From Rhyzopertha dominica (lineage: Eukaryota > Arthropoda > Insecta > Coleoptera > Bostrichidae): a stretch of DNA of 64,000 nt. The translations under genes were made by a program, and so were the position numbers. Within the stretch, counting starts at the first letter, position 1; each line of letters starts with the position of its first letter. Positions 11,353 to 23,142 of this stretch are shown piece by piece. The notes beneath the pieces are model-generated. The model was not told where the DNA came from. It made no database searches and was given only the letters and a program-made list of their open reading frames with translations. The stretch is from contig QCXZ01000064.1 in assembly GCA_025024175.1 (NCBI GenBank), positions 46,273,325 through 46,337,324 on the forward strand, given 5' to 3'.

Positions 11353-12409
11353 TAAAAGGGAAGGCAAAATTATTAGAAGAACGACTTTCCGATGGCATAA
11401 TTGGAAGAAATATGCCAACGTTGGAAATTTAAAACACGGAAATAAGGTAATGTGAACTTTTAAGCTGCAGGGTGTAACGGACCGGGTGAGTATTAAATAC
11501 ACACGTTACATAAATAAGAATATAATAACAAAAACGTAACAGGTAACACATGCAGCGGCATACAAATCGATATCAACAATAAATACTGGTAAGTATAATT
11601 CAAGGTAATATAAATTTGAAAGAATATGTANAAATAATAAAATCTAAATGCTGTATAAATAACTTCTGTTTCAATTTAATGTAATAATATGTGACATTGG
11701 ACTATTAAATGATAATTAAATATATATGCAAACAGTGGTGGTTTTACTAAATCGTTTGTTCATGAAATTGCAAACCCAATTAAAGAACAGATAGGTAAAT
11801 ATAATATAGAACATTCAATAAACACAATATACCGCAATATACGTAAGTTACTTGATCAAGTACCCCCGTTTAACATTTAATCTATCTCGAGATATAACAC
11901 AAATAATTGTAAAACACTTAAATATTGCAATATGAACGAACGACACCTCCAGCGCTACTTATCTTGTTCTTTATACTCGTTTTTGTCAGCAAGCTATCGC
12001 ATCAATGGCAGTTGTTCTCTCTCGCACCCTCGGGATGTACGGAACCTCGATTCTGGTTGTTCCTGAATCGTTATTAATAACTGCATCAATTGTTGACAAT
12101 TTCCCTTGTAATGAGCTTTCCCATAGACGTTTACGTGCGGTTGTATGTTTAGTCCCTTAATGATTGACTACTAGTAGATATAGGTATAGATCTAGATTTA
12201 GAGCCTAAAACGAAGTACTAAATTGTGGGGACAAAAGCACTTCTTAACTCACCCCTCACTGCACTGCATACATACAATGTGTTTTAAATCACAAGGAGCT
12301 CTAATAAGCACAACCTAGCGAGCCAATGTGCTGCGCCATTCGGTCAAAAAACATTTATCTATACCTTCAATGACACTAACCCTATCGACAAATCACGCAT
12401 GCACCGCTG
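11353..12409. other. No recognisable gene; possible 3' flank of a gypsy element
   Basis: AT-rich with one N. It lies on the 3' side (- strand sense) of the gypsy pol remnant. I looked for a 3' LTR with TG...CA ends or a purine tract and found none. Confidence 0.4.
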
Positions 12410-12479
12410 CATAGTCCTGCCAGTTGATTGAATAATAAGTAAACGATTATTTATTCGATCAACTCCCATAGTCCTGCCA
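12410..12479. repeat. Hairpin bounded by a 13-bp direct repeat
   Basis: CATAGTCCTGCCA occurs at 12410-12422 and 12467-12479. Between them GTTGATTGAATAA (12423-12435) is inverted at 12451-12463 with one mismatch. The layout looks like a tiny fold-back insertion with a target duplication, or a replication-slippage product. Confidence 0.6.
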
Positions 12480-12574
12480 ATACCCGAAAATTATTAAATT
12501 GCAACAACATTAATATTATCTTATCATTACTTAACTACAGACTACTCAAATATTAAAGAACAGCTAATTTATAA

Positions 12575-15361
12575 CTAAACAATATATGGCTTTAATTTTG
12601 TTATATTAAATATTCCTTTTGTTTCTCCTGTTTTTGTATCCTGCAATTCATAGGCATTGTCCCCTTTCTTAGCTGAAATTTTAAATGGACCCTCGTAGAT
12701 CAGAAACAGTTTCTTTATTTCTTTATCTTCGGATGAAGAAAGATGATTTGTTTTAACCCACACTATATCTTCGACTTCAAATTTAGAAAATTTTGATCTC
12801 TTGTTGTGTTTTGCTTGTCTTTTCTCCGCTTTTCCTAGTAGTCTATCTTTTACTAGCTGTATTGTTATTTTAGGTTGCGAGTTACCATTTTCTGGAAACT
12901 CGATTATTTTTCTTCCGGGTGAATACCTTCCTGTGGTGCTACTCCAGTGCTTTCGTGTACACAACAGTTGATCCACATCTCAATTTTCTCTACATATGTT
13001 CCCCATGATGAATGCTTACCATGGCAGTATGTTCGGAGTAAACGCCCTATTTCTCTCATCACCCTTTCACTGAGGTTACCTTGAGGATAATATTTTGATG
13101 AGTGCAGTTCCGTGATACCGTTTGACTGCAAAAATTCTTTCCACAATTTTCCAGTGAAATACGTGGCATTATCAGACAAGATCTTTTTTGGTTTAGTAAC
13201 AGAGTTAAAATAAATATTTAGTTTGTTTACAATTGATTTAGTATTTGCTTTCCGCAACGTATATAATTTGACATACTTTGAAAATACATTCAAAACAACC
13301 AAAATATATTTTACACCCCTTATAGAAGAAGGCAAAGGACCAAAAATATCTATTGCTAATAGATCATCTATATCTTGAGGTATTATAGATTTCATGTGTG
13401 CTTGTAATATTTGGTTCGGAACTTTGGCTTGCTGGCATAAGGTACATCTAGCTATAACTTTGGCAATTGATCTCCTAATATTATTCCAAATAAAGTTTTG
13501 AGTCAGTACACCATAACACTTCCAAGTTCCATAATGACCATAAATTTCATGATAATCTTTAATTAATTCTTCTTGCATATTAGTTGGTATGAATATTCTC
13601 CAAGTATCGTTTTCACGTATTCTTGCAAACAAAATGTTATTAAATGTCACGTATTCCATATATCCTATACGTTGTGATATATCTGATGTAAATAAACATT
13701 TAATCTTTCGTATGGCCGGATCTAAATCTTGAAATTTTGCAATGTCTTTTAACTTCTTAAGATTATCAGGGCCAAGTTTTATGTTTACTACTGTTATAAA
13801 CACATTTCTGGAATCACCCGCTTCAAAACCATCTTCTGCAGGATTTCTGTACAGTGAATCGGCAATGATATTGTTTTTACCTAAACAGTGTTGAATATCA
13901 ACAACAAATTGCTGAATTGTGAGTATCCACCTAGCAATCCTACTGTTTAATAATTTACAACTGAGCATGAATGATAATGCTTTATGGTCGTTAATAACCT
14001 TTACCTTACATCCTAAAATAATAGTTTCCCACTTTTTTAAACACCAAACAATGCTCAACATTTCTCTTTCACTTGTTGTGTAATTAATTTCTGCTGCGTT
14101 AAGTTTTCTACTTGCAAAAGCAATGTTATTTTCTGTACCGTCTATCCCATATTGAAATAATCTACCACCTATACCTATGTTTGACGCATCAGTCTGTACA
14201 AAGAAACATTTATTTAAATCTGGATGATGTAACATAGGAGCTGATGTCAATACCTCTTTAATTTTGATAAAAGCTTGATCACTTTGTTTATTCCAACACC
14301 ACTTAACGTCTTTTTGCAACAAATGAAATAATGGAAGTAAAATGTTTGCATACTGTTCACAAAATTTTCTGTTATAATTACAAATTCCTAGAAATGCTCT
14401 TAATTGTTTGACATTCTTTGGTCTTGGATATTTTATGATTGCCGTTATTTTGTCTGGATCTACTCTAATACCCTGTGTTGACAAAATCATACCAAGAAAC
14501 TTTACCTCTATTCTGAAAAAAATACACTTGGATAAATTTGCAGTCATGTTAGCATTCTTCAATTACTGAAACACGTATTCAAGATGTTCTAAATGTTCTT
14601 TTGAATTTTGTGACGTAATTAGTATGTCATCAATGTATGGTGTTATAAACTCCTTATTTTCCCCAAATACCTTGTCTAAACAACATGTTAAAGCCGCTAC
14701 TGATGTTTTTATTCCGAATGGTACCCTTTTGAAAACAAATACTTTACTACCAACCATAAAACCCAAATACTTTTGATGTGCTTCCTCAACTGGTATTTGC
14801 CAAAAACTACTCGTTAAATCTATTGTAGAAATACAACAACAAGATTGATATCTATAGAGAATATGCTCAGGTGGTGGTGAACAATTATAATCCATTACTA
14901 TCTTCTTATTCAATTCTCTGGCATCCAAACAAATTCTGACGGTGCCATCTTTTTTTATTACTGGAACTATTGGACTTATGTATTGTGTATCTGATCTTTC
15001 AATTATTCCCTCTTCTACCATCTCCTCTATCTTGTTATTCACTGCTTCCCGATACTTAAATGGTATAGGGTAACTTTTTCTGTGCAATGGCTTGTTGTCA
15101 TTCAGTTTTATTTTATGCTTATAAGCATTAGTAAGACCTGGTTTATTGGAAAATACATTTGAGAATTTGTCAATAAGACTCTGCACTTCTTCTAAATCCT
15201 CCTTTCCTTTCTTTCCTCTGGTCAAGTATCAATCTATCTAAATTATTTTCTTCTCTTGGATTAAATATTGCTTTTTCTACCGTAGGCAGTGTTTTTCCGT
15301 TTTGTCCGTAATAAAGACAAAATTTTAGTTTTAAATAGTATAGGCGTTTATAATTTTTCAT
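12575..15361 (-). pseudogene. Ty3/gypsy retrotransposon pol remnant (RT-RNase H-integrase)
   Basis: On the - strand, in order: the RT leader (EEMVEEGIIERSDTQYISP), the catalytic box YIDDILI, an RNase H with FVQTDASN, SEREML and INDHKAL, the integrase zinc finger (YHEIYGHY ... RCTLCQQAK), and the integrase core with all three acidic positions visible (AIDIFGPLP, LSDNATYF, the E of NLSERVMREIG). A C-terminal module (12976-12575) has VEDIVWVKTN and KLKPYIV. RT and RNase H share one frame, broken by a single in-frame stop at 14563-14565. Frameshifts lie near 15200 and 12950. Gag, protease and both LTRs were not found, so the copy is truncated at its 5' side. The FGIKTS.AAL region places it in Ty3/gypsy; the clade is not assigned. 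Confidence 0.9.
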
Positions 15362-15454
15362 GCAAATTGCAATTCAGCGTTTATCAAACGGGTAGATTTT
15401 TTGTAATTAGGGGTAAGGAGCAAATAAAACTATCTGAAGTATAAGAATACAGAT

Positions 15455-15650
15455 ACTTACTGTAACAACAAATTCTTTGTTAGCCAACCATTTATAGTTA
15501 AATAAACACACTGCCACGTTAGACAATTTAAATTTATTACATTTGTGCCATAATCATTAAAAATTACATTATTTATATATTTTAGAAAACAAAATTTTAC
15601 TATTTTGAATGATTTTTATATAATGTTATGTTTGTGTTGCTGGAATGTAG
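15455..15650 (-). pseudogene. P-element-like (THAP9-type) fragment, repeat of 37045-37250
   Basis: The DNA is clearly related to 37045-37250: both contain GTTAGC.AACCATTT.TAGTTAAATA..CACAC and a TTTGAATGATT block. At 37 kb this segment lies at the C-terminal side of a P-element-like transposase, so this is probably a second fragment of the same family. The - strand reading has several stops and no catalytic motif on its own. Confidence 0.5.
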
Positions 15651-16007
15651 ATTACATTTCGGTTTGAGGTCAAGCTTGCTTGTTTCCATATTTTTGACAA
15701 AGTCAAAATACTTGTAAAGGTTCCCTTTTATATTTATTGGTTCTCATACTGACGATTGGCTGTTGTTAGTTACTGTATCGTATACAATACACATATACAT
15801 TAATAGAGTATTGATTTGTGTTTGTTTGAATAATACCCGGGTGACTAATTCTATATTCATTATTGGGGATGATAAGAACGTTACTTAAAGTTCTTATTTA
15901 TTTATTTTTTTTATTATATTTAATTATTAACATTTTACCTACGTCTGTTTAATTGTCCTAACATGTAAGATATACACATGCAAGAATTAACAAAATTTGA
16001 GATTGTA
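15651..16007. other. No recognisable gene
   Basis: AT-rich spacer between a P-element-like fragment and a MITE. No feature seen. Confidence 0.4.
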
Positions 16008-16330
16008 TTACACAAATAAACTTTTGAATGAACACTTTATGTATTTTTTAAATCAGCTGTTTAATGTGAATGAATGTCCCATCCGATGCTTCCGTCTCCT
16101 TTTTTTCTAGGTGTTTTGTTGGTTTTCTAATTATTGTTCGAAATATTAGGCCCTCCCTTCTTCCCTATTTTTGAAAATCTCCATTGCTTCGAGCATTGTT
16201 CTATTATTATTATATCCTTTTGTACATTGCTGAAGTAAAACCGATGCTCGATAATGGGACATTGACATTGACATTGAACAGCTGATTTGATAAATATATC
16301 AAGTGGTCATTGAAAAGTTTATTTGTGTAA
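16008..16330. mobile_element. MITE with about 75-bp terminal inverted repeats (323 bp)
   Basis: The left end TTACACAAATAAACTTTT is repeated inverted at the right as AAAAGTTTATTTGTGTAA. Inversion continues inward through the AATCAGCTGTT.AATGT block to the CCCAT region, so arms are about 75 bp with small differences. TA flanks both ends. The interior is non-coding. A non-autonomous element of the Tc1/mariner TA-target type is the simplest reading. Confidence 0.8.
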
Positions 16331-16348
16331 TAAAACTTCAATTTGTTA

Positions 16349-17197
16349 ATTACTTCCACATCCAACGGATGGGAAGTATTGTATCGCGAAAAAAAATTTC
16401 AAAATTTTTTATTTTTTCATTCGCTTAAAATGTATGAAAACGCAAAAAACAAAATTTGAGCAAAAAAATTTCTTGTCTGTGTGTCTGTGAATCTGTGTGT
16501 CTGTGTGTCTGTGGTTTTGTTTTTCGAAAGACTTAATATATGAACTTGAAATTTTACAAACGTATAAATCTCAACTACCCAAAGTGACCTATTGTTTGTG
16601 GGTTAAGTAGGGTATCGGGAAGGGGGCGAAATTGCATATTTTTATTTTTTTATTTTTTTCTGTTTTAGTATGTGATTAGTAGTATAACTGCGAGTATTAT
16701 TCGCTCTTATAAATTTGCGGTGCAGCAAACTATTTAGAAGATATTAGCAAGAGTCACTTAAAGAAAACGGTTTTTCCTAAATATCTCCAAATGTATTTAA
16801 TATATTCAAAAAATGAAAATGCCATCAAATAGGAAATTAAATTTCTCATAAAAAGTGTCTTATAACATTTATTCAAAATTTTGATATTTTCGAAATATTT
16901 TCAAAAAACCTATATTGGACCCTGCTCGTTCGATTTTTTAAAATTTTGGTATTATGTAGAAAATCAAATTTCTGTACAGGAAGCACTCTTGTAATTTTTT
17001 GTTAAGTTAATAAATTTCGAGTTATTTAGAAAAAAACGATTTTAAAATTTATATATTTTTGCTAATATCAAGAGGACTGTTTGTCTTAGAAAAAATGTGT
17101 AGAGAGAAAAAATCGCATAGTATAAGGAATAAAAACGTAAATGTCATTTTGACAATTGGATGTGGAAGTATTGATTCAATTTGCAGCGGTTTTTTTT
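16349..17197. repeat. Repeat family C, copy 2 (about 0.85 kb)
   Basis: The best-kept copy in this window. The left end TTACTTCCACATCCAA is followed by CGGATGGGAAGTATTGTA, so the first ~32 bases fold back on themselves. The right end carries TTGGATGTGGAAGTATTGA, inverse to the left end, then ATTCAATTTGCAGCGG. It shares the interior with 6589-7445. Partial copies are a right end inside the hAT-type element (22045-22117) and a left end at 51554-51632. The reading TIGCGSIDSICSGF over the right end recurs in several ORFs simply because the DNA is repeated. Confidence 0.75.
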
Positions 17198-18320
17198 GCA
17201 CATGTATGTTTTACATGTTAAAACAATTAAACAGATGTAGGTAAAAAGGTAAAATGTTAAGAAATAAATGTAATAAATAAAATTATAGGAGCAGGCTGAT
17301 AAAGGGGTAACCCGAAACCGGTACCTCTGAATTAAATGTAAACAAGAACTTTGAGTAACGTTCTTATCATCCTCAGTAATTATCCATCTCCAAAGTTGAA
17401 AGAAAAAATAAAAAATGAATAATTCCATATTAGTCGTATAATAATCTAGTAGTGACACTATTTCTAACCAAAGAACAATTAAGAATTAATTTTAAATGAG
17501 ACAATCCCAGTCCTTTATAATTTTGAATACAAGACAATATTTTGGGTATGCAGTGTGTTTAAAGTCTNGTAAGTTGTACTCGTAATTGGTCCTAACTTGT
17601 CTAAACTCTAAAATAATGCCAATGGCAACATCCTGTTGAAAAATTATATAGAGNAAAACAGTAACTTTAGAAAACCTTCAATATAGGTATTAAATTATGA
17701 ATACAAATTTGTTTAAATTAAATACCCACAGATGATAATTGTTAACAGATCTTTTTAATATTGACATTTGGATCTACTAATTTTTCATGGTTGTTCTCTG
17801 CTGCCTGAATTATTGCAAGATTGGGGATATTATCCACATATTAAAACATAGACCGGTCATATTAATTAATTTCTTATGGATTCTCTGCACTGGTTGCCAT
17901 GCAGTACCAGAACGTGAACTGGATTGGACTAATCACTGTTTCTGCATTGATGTTTGCTTGCTTTTTTTCGTTAGAGATAGTCTGCGTATTCATTTTGCAT
18001 CCTGTAGGAAACCGGTCATTTAAAATTTGGTGATTTAGTTCTTTTAGATAATTTCGTCAAATGCTCTTTCTTCATTAATTTTCTCTTCTAGCACTTGAAC
18101 AATTTTGAATGAAGATTGAACCATCACAGGCAGGGATAACGATGTAAGGTATCAAACAAAAGTATCAAAAAAGCATCATAATGCAACAGAAAGGTCGAAA
18201 TAACCGGTACGGTCAATTGTATTTGTGATTGGACAGATCAGGCATGCATTACTTTATTTACCAAGTACGCAATACGCACGCGTCAAAGTCACATCTACTA
18301 ATATAATAGGAGTAATAAAA
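17198..18320. other. No recognisable gene
   Basis: AT-rich with N bases near 17569 and 17654. The - ORF at 17144-17458 overlaps repeat C; the + ORF at 17787-18023 has no recognised motif. Confidence 0.4.
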
Positions 18321-18355
18321 ATGGTAGCCATGACCTCAATGGTAGCCATGACCTC
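18321..18355. repeat. Two-copy tandem repeat of an 18-bp unit
   Basis: ATGGTAGCCATGACCTCA is followed directly by a second copy lacking the last base. The unit holds an inverted ATGG...CCAT. No function inferred. Confidence 0.8.
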
Positions 18356-20980
18356 CCATATATTTAAATTTTAAATTCCAGCTGGTAGTATCTATGGCGC
18401 CATCTTGGTGAAAAAACATATTAGCTTTTGAAGGAAGTATCTTTCTAAACAACTTTACCAGGACTTTATCAGAACTTAAGCTTAGTTTAATTCAAAAGTG
18501 GGATGGGCAAGAGGGGCACTTAGAGAGGGAATGTATGTTTCAGTACGATTTTTTTGCACGAAAAAGCTTTAAAACACTAAACAGCTAAAATTTCTTATAT
18601 TTATCTTTTTTAATAATTCGTAAGCGAATGACGCTTTTCTTAAATTTTATTGCTCTCAATTAGGAATATATGATCGCTTAATGGATTTATTGTATGCGTA
18701 ATGAAAATTGTATATTCATCAGGGAATTCCCGTGGTGCTTTCAGCAATTTATTAGTGGAGACTTCATTAATTTCATAACAGCTTAATCGTAATCTCAGCG
18801 GAATCTATTACGTCGCATTGGCTTGATAATTCAGACAAATAATATTGTAATAATAACACAGCACTTGCACTATTTTACAATTAATTTATTTTCGACTTGA
18901 TGCCCCTTTCGGATTATGAACTCATTTTCAGGAATATAGCTAAACTAAAATGAACAATTCTGCGACTATAAATCCCCTAGTTGGTGGGGATGATTATGTT
19001 CTAAATTTGCTACATTTTCTAAAGTAGAGAAAATATTAAAATATAACTGGTTGTTTACATTGTTTTCTATTATAAAATTGTGCTTTCTTAATTTCACAAT
19101 AAAAATATTATAATAAGGTAATAGTATTAGGGTATCTATTGTCACTATATTTTTAGTTGGATCCGCTGTACTTCGAAAGACAAGCTCATAATTCTAAATT
19201 ATAAAACTGTCCAAATATTGTTATTATTTAGTGTATTATCTAATGTCTAACTGTTAGTTTAATTTGTTCAAACTTCATAAAAAATGGTAACAAAAAAGTT
19301 TTTGCGACGGCACCCCAAATTTGATCTTTTCTTGTTTGTGGGAGATGATACTTGGACAAACGAATGGCATGAAAAATGAAACAAAATTAGGAGTACAAAC
19401 CAAGCGGGCGCGAATGTTCAACTCGAACCCCTAATAACCGATGACAAGAAAGAACCTCATTTAAGCGTCATGGTATGCTACATCGTTCAATAAAAGCGGC
19501 TTTTCTAAAATATTTATTTAAAAGCACATTTCTCCAAACGGCACTTCTCCGCTCACCTATTGTGTGTTTTATACATTTTACAAGCTCTGTCCCTTTTACT
19601 GCCCCTCAAGACAGCCAAATGGACCCGCTTTATCAATATATTTGGACTGTTCCGTTTCGACCTGTTGATTTCAAAAATTGTAGCAAAAAACAAGTTGTGC
19701 TAACTATGTATTGACATAATGTCAGTTTAGTACTGCTAGTTTTTTTTACTTAACATACATTGCTCGTTTTTCATGACAGCACTAATTTCATTTTGATATT
19801 TACTAGTGTTATTTTAGTAGCAGTACCTACACAATCTCTTGTGTAAATATCATTTCAGCGATGCGTGTTGGTAACAGTACCTGTCAGTAATAAGTGAACT
19901 GTTTAATTTCGACGGCAACGTTAACCCAAGTAAATATACACGGCAGAATGGCTTTGTTGTTTATTTGAATTGACATTAATTCCTAGCTCAAACTTCGCTG
20001 GTAAAAACAAGCGTCTGTCTACTGTATAGGAAGGAAATATGTACCGTATTTCACAGAGGTGGAGCTTCATTATAAATGGAAATTGCTTGAGTAAACGCCT
20101 ACTGAGTTGCGTTCATCGAATACGCTTCCTATTTACCATTCTAGAAATTTTATTGACAATGTGTTGGTTACTTGTTACGAGATAGGAATAAGCTAAAAAC
20201 GTTTTAAGTGCTGTCTTGTGAAACTGAGTACAAGGTAGGTTCATACTCTTCTTTCATCATTTAATTTAGTCACTTACCTGATTTTATTTATATTACCTTA
20301 TTTAAACCAATACATATAGGGTATTGTGAAAGAAATCTGAAATATTGATCAAGATTAAAAAAGGCTTTTCGGTGAAAGAGGCCTTGGGGGATTTTGCTTG
20401 TATCGTCGATATGTATTTGATTTCATTTTAGGTAAAGAAGGCACATTTGTTATGGATAAATGTAAAAAAATACATGTTGATCATCGGTAGGCCAAGACCT
20501 ATTCAACGAGTCATCAACGAGTCCGGTTCATTGAGCCGTTCTTGAGCTATGTGTGTGACAGACATCAGACATCATGCAGGCAGGCAANGTGCGGACAATG
20601 GCGCTGTTTATGATAAAAATGTGCTTTCTCAAGTGATTTTATTAAGTAGAGGTCATATAAAATTGTTGTCCAAAATTCCAGTGAGGGAGGCTCTTGTAGT
20701 ACACCTGGTTCCCGCAAGATGGTGCACGCATTGTTCGCTTGATTTTTTCGTGGAAGCTTTTAAAGCTAAAATTTATATAATATTCTAGTTGCCTGCAGAA
20801 GTTTATGTCATCGGGATAATCAACGTGCAGTTGGCAGCAAAACGTATGCTTATTGGAACATTTATGGATTTAAATGGTGTTCTACCTGTTTTTTCAAGGT
20901 GATCAAAATTAAAGTGCGGTCTGGGCTTCAACGTAAAGACTAATGAATCGTTTGAATAAGTAAATGTTAATAATTGTCAC
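18356..20980. other. No recognisable gene
   Basis: ORFs at 19475-19714 and 20549-20788 (the latter spans an N) show no domain. No terminal repeats or splice-framed coding stretch could be supported. Confidence 0.4.
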
Positions 20981-23134
20981 TAGTGCTTCGGTCTCGGTGC
21001 TACGAAACCGAGACTTGCGTGGTCTCGGTCTCGAAAATGCATGGTTTCTTTGGTCTCGGACTACTTAGTTTCGGTCTCGTGACGAGAGTCTCGGGTTTCT
21101 GATAAGTGGTGGTAATCCTAATATTTAAAAAATCCCGATATGTTTCTTTTACAAGAATGTCATCGAAGGCGATATTAGAAATATTTACAACTAAAGTGCA
21201 TCGTAAATATCTTGAGATATATCATCTACAGTTACACGGTGGTGGTTAAAAAAAATAACAGTGCAGCACACCAAATACATTTATAGCCGTACTAAAATTA
21301 TATGCGATAAATATAATTGTGTTGGCATAAATATGTCAAAATGACCAAAATTTATCAGATTCTTACAATCTTTTTACGTACAGTGATTTAAAAAGTATAT
21401 ACTTTTGTATATATTAATTAATTTGAGAGATTTTTTTTATAAATAATGGTGTCAAGTTGATCATGCAAGTACCTAAATTTTGCTATCCACTCCATCATAC
21501 GTATTGGTCATAATTGTCAACAAAATGCATACCAATTAATGTATTGCGCTATAGCCTTTATAGTATATATGTACCCAAGCAAGATGGCTTGTTGATTTCA
21601 TAGTAATTATAGTAATTGATTTGACTGTATTATTTATTGTATTTTATTAATTATTTGGCAGGTCAGGTCAAGTTGAATCTAACAATGCTTTTTGGCAATT
21701 AAAACCAAGTGCGTTGTAGCTGAAATCAAAATTTAGTTACCTACTTCCATCATACAATTATAATTATTTAGAAGAAACTGATATTAATTCTTACATTTTA
21801 CGTCTTGTCTGGTTTATTTCTTGTAAAATACTTTCTTACGTCGCCGAATAAAAAAACCAATGTTTTATAAGAATCGTAGAAAAATATGTTTTAAAAAAAT
21901 GTTGTCTAGCACTATTCTGATATACATATACATATACCTACATAAACATGATTATTTTATCACGTCTTCGCATATAACTTTTAGTACGATTTGCAAACCT
22001 ATAGTTTAGCTAAAGTTATAGGGGTGATTACTGATCGTATAGTGTTAAAAAATAAAAGCGTAATTGTCTTTTTGACAATTGGATGTGGAAGTATTGACTC
22101 AATTTGCAGCGGTTTTTTCTGTTCGTTCTGCAAACTAAACCGAATAAAAATGTTTAATGAATTATTTTGTTAGTTTGATAAAAGAGTTGTGCTTACATTT
22201 CGAAACAAACATATTAATAATTACTTTTATCATTTTTATTCGAGTAACATTTTTATTCATCAGACGTATAAATGAAAGATTTTTAAACTGAAGCATCAAC
22301 TTTCCTGTAAATTATTACATTTGTTCAAAAAAATTTTGTTGATATAAATTGTTGATAACTTTAATTCGTCGCTGAAGTCGGTGGCCAATAGATAAACTAA
22401 CAGAATGTAAATATGACAACCTTGAAACTTGAAACGGAATCTAATAACCTCAAAGTATATGTTGCAACCTGCATTTGCAAGTCCGGGTATTGTAAAATTA
22501 GAATTCATGAATTATAAAATGAGAAACGTTAAGAGAAATAAGTGATGTGACAAAAGACAAACTTCCACCTGATTCTTATCCTTGCAAAGGCTTTTAGTGT
22601 TGCGNGAATTTTAGCACAACATGTAGTTATACGGTAAATATTTTTGCTGTTTTTGAGGATATTGCATAGATATGCAGGTAATATATTATAATATGCTTTT
22701 AAGCCCTTTCTGAAAATTTGTTTTTTCCATAGCCCTAGTACTCGTACTTCACTAGTAGTTTACTGTTCCTGTAAACGTGTAAAATCTATCGGATAAAAAC
22801 TCACTATATAATCTGCAGAGCTTTACAGCTTACTATTTTATTACTACTTGAACTAAAACACTACTAAAATTATGTAAGTAATAGAATTAGATAAATAATT
22901 AAATTATATTGTGCTAATTTAGTGAACTAAAATAATGGGTATGAATATGATAATTGTGTTATTTACATTTAAACGTGTCAAGTTTGAAATCATCGTCACT
23001 AGTGTAAACAATTTAATCCCACCTTTTTATACATATATTTGTGTAAAAAAACGAGACTCTCGAAGTCTCGTAAGTTCAGTCTCGGTCTCGTATGGGTCTC
23101 GGGTACCTTGATCTCGGTCTCGTCAGAAGCACTA
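20981..23134. mobile_element. hAT-type DNA transposon, non-autonomous (2154 bp)
   Basis: The element begins TAGTGCTTC and ends with its inverse GAAGCACTA; TAGTG fits the hAT terminal consensus YARNG. Perfect 8-bp duplications ATTGTCAC flank it (20973-20980 and 23135-23142), the size hAT transposases make. Both ends are packed with GGTCTCG / CGAGACC heptamers: about nine in the first 110 bases and a similar cluster in the last 95. Such subterminal arrays bind transposase in other hAT elements. No transposase reading is found inside. A right-end fragment of repeat C (22045-22117) lies within. The perfect target duplication suggests fairly recent insertion. Confidence 0.85.
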
Positions 23135-23142
23135 ATTGTCAC

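Noticed and set aside
17059..17244. ORFs sharing TIGCGSIDSICSGF (also 21991-22173)
   Set aside because: The shared peptide is a translation of the repeat C right end, not a conserved protein.
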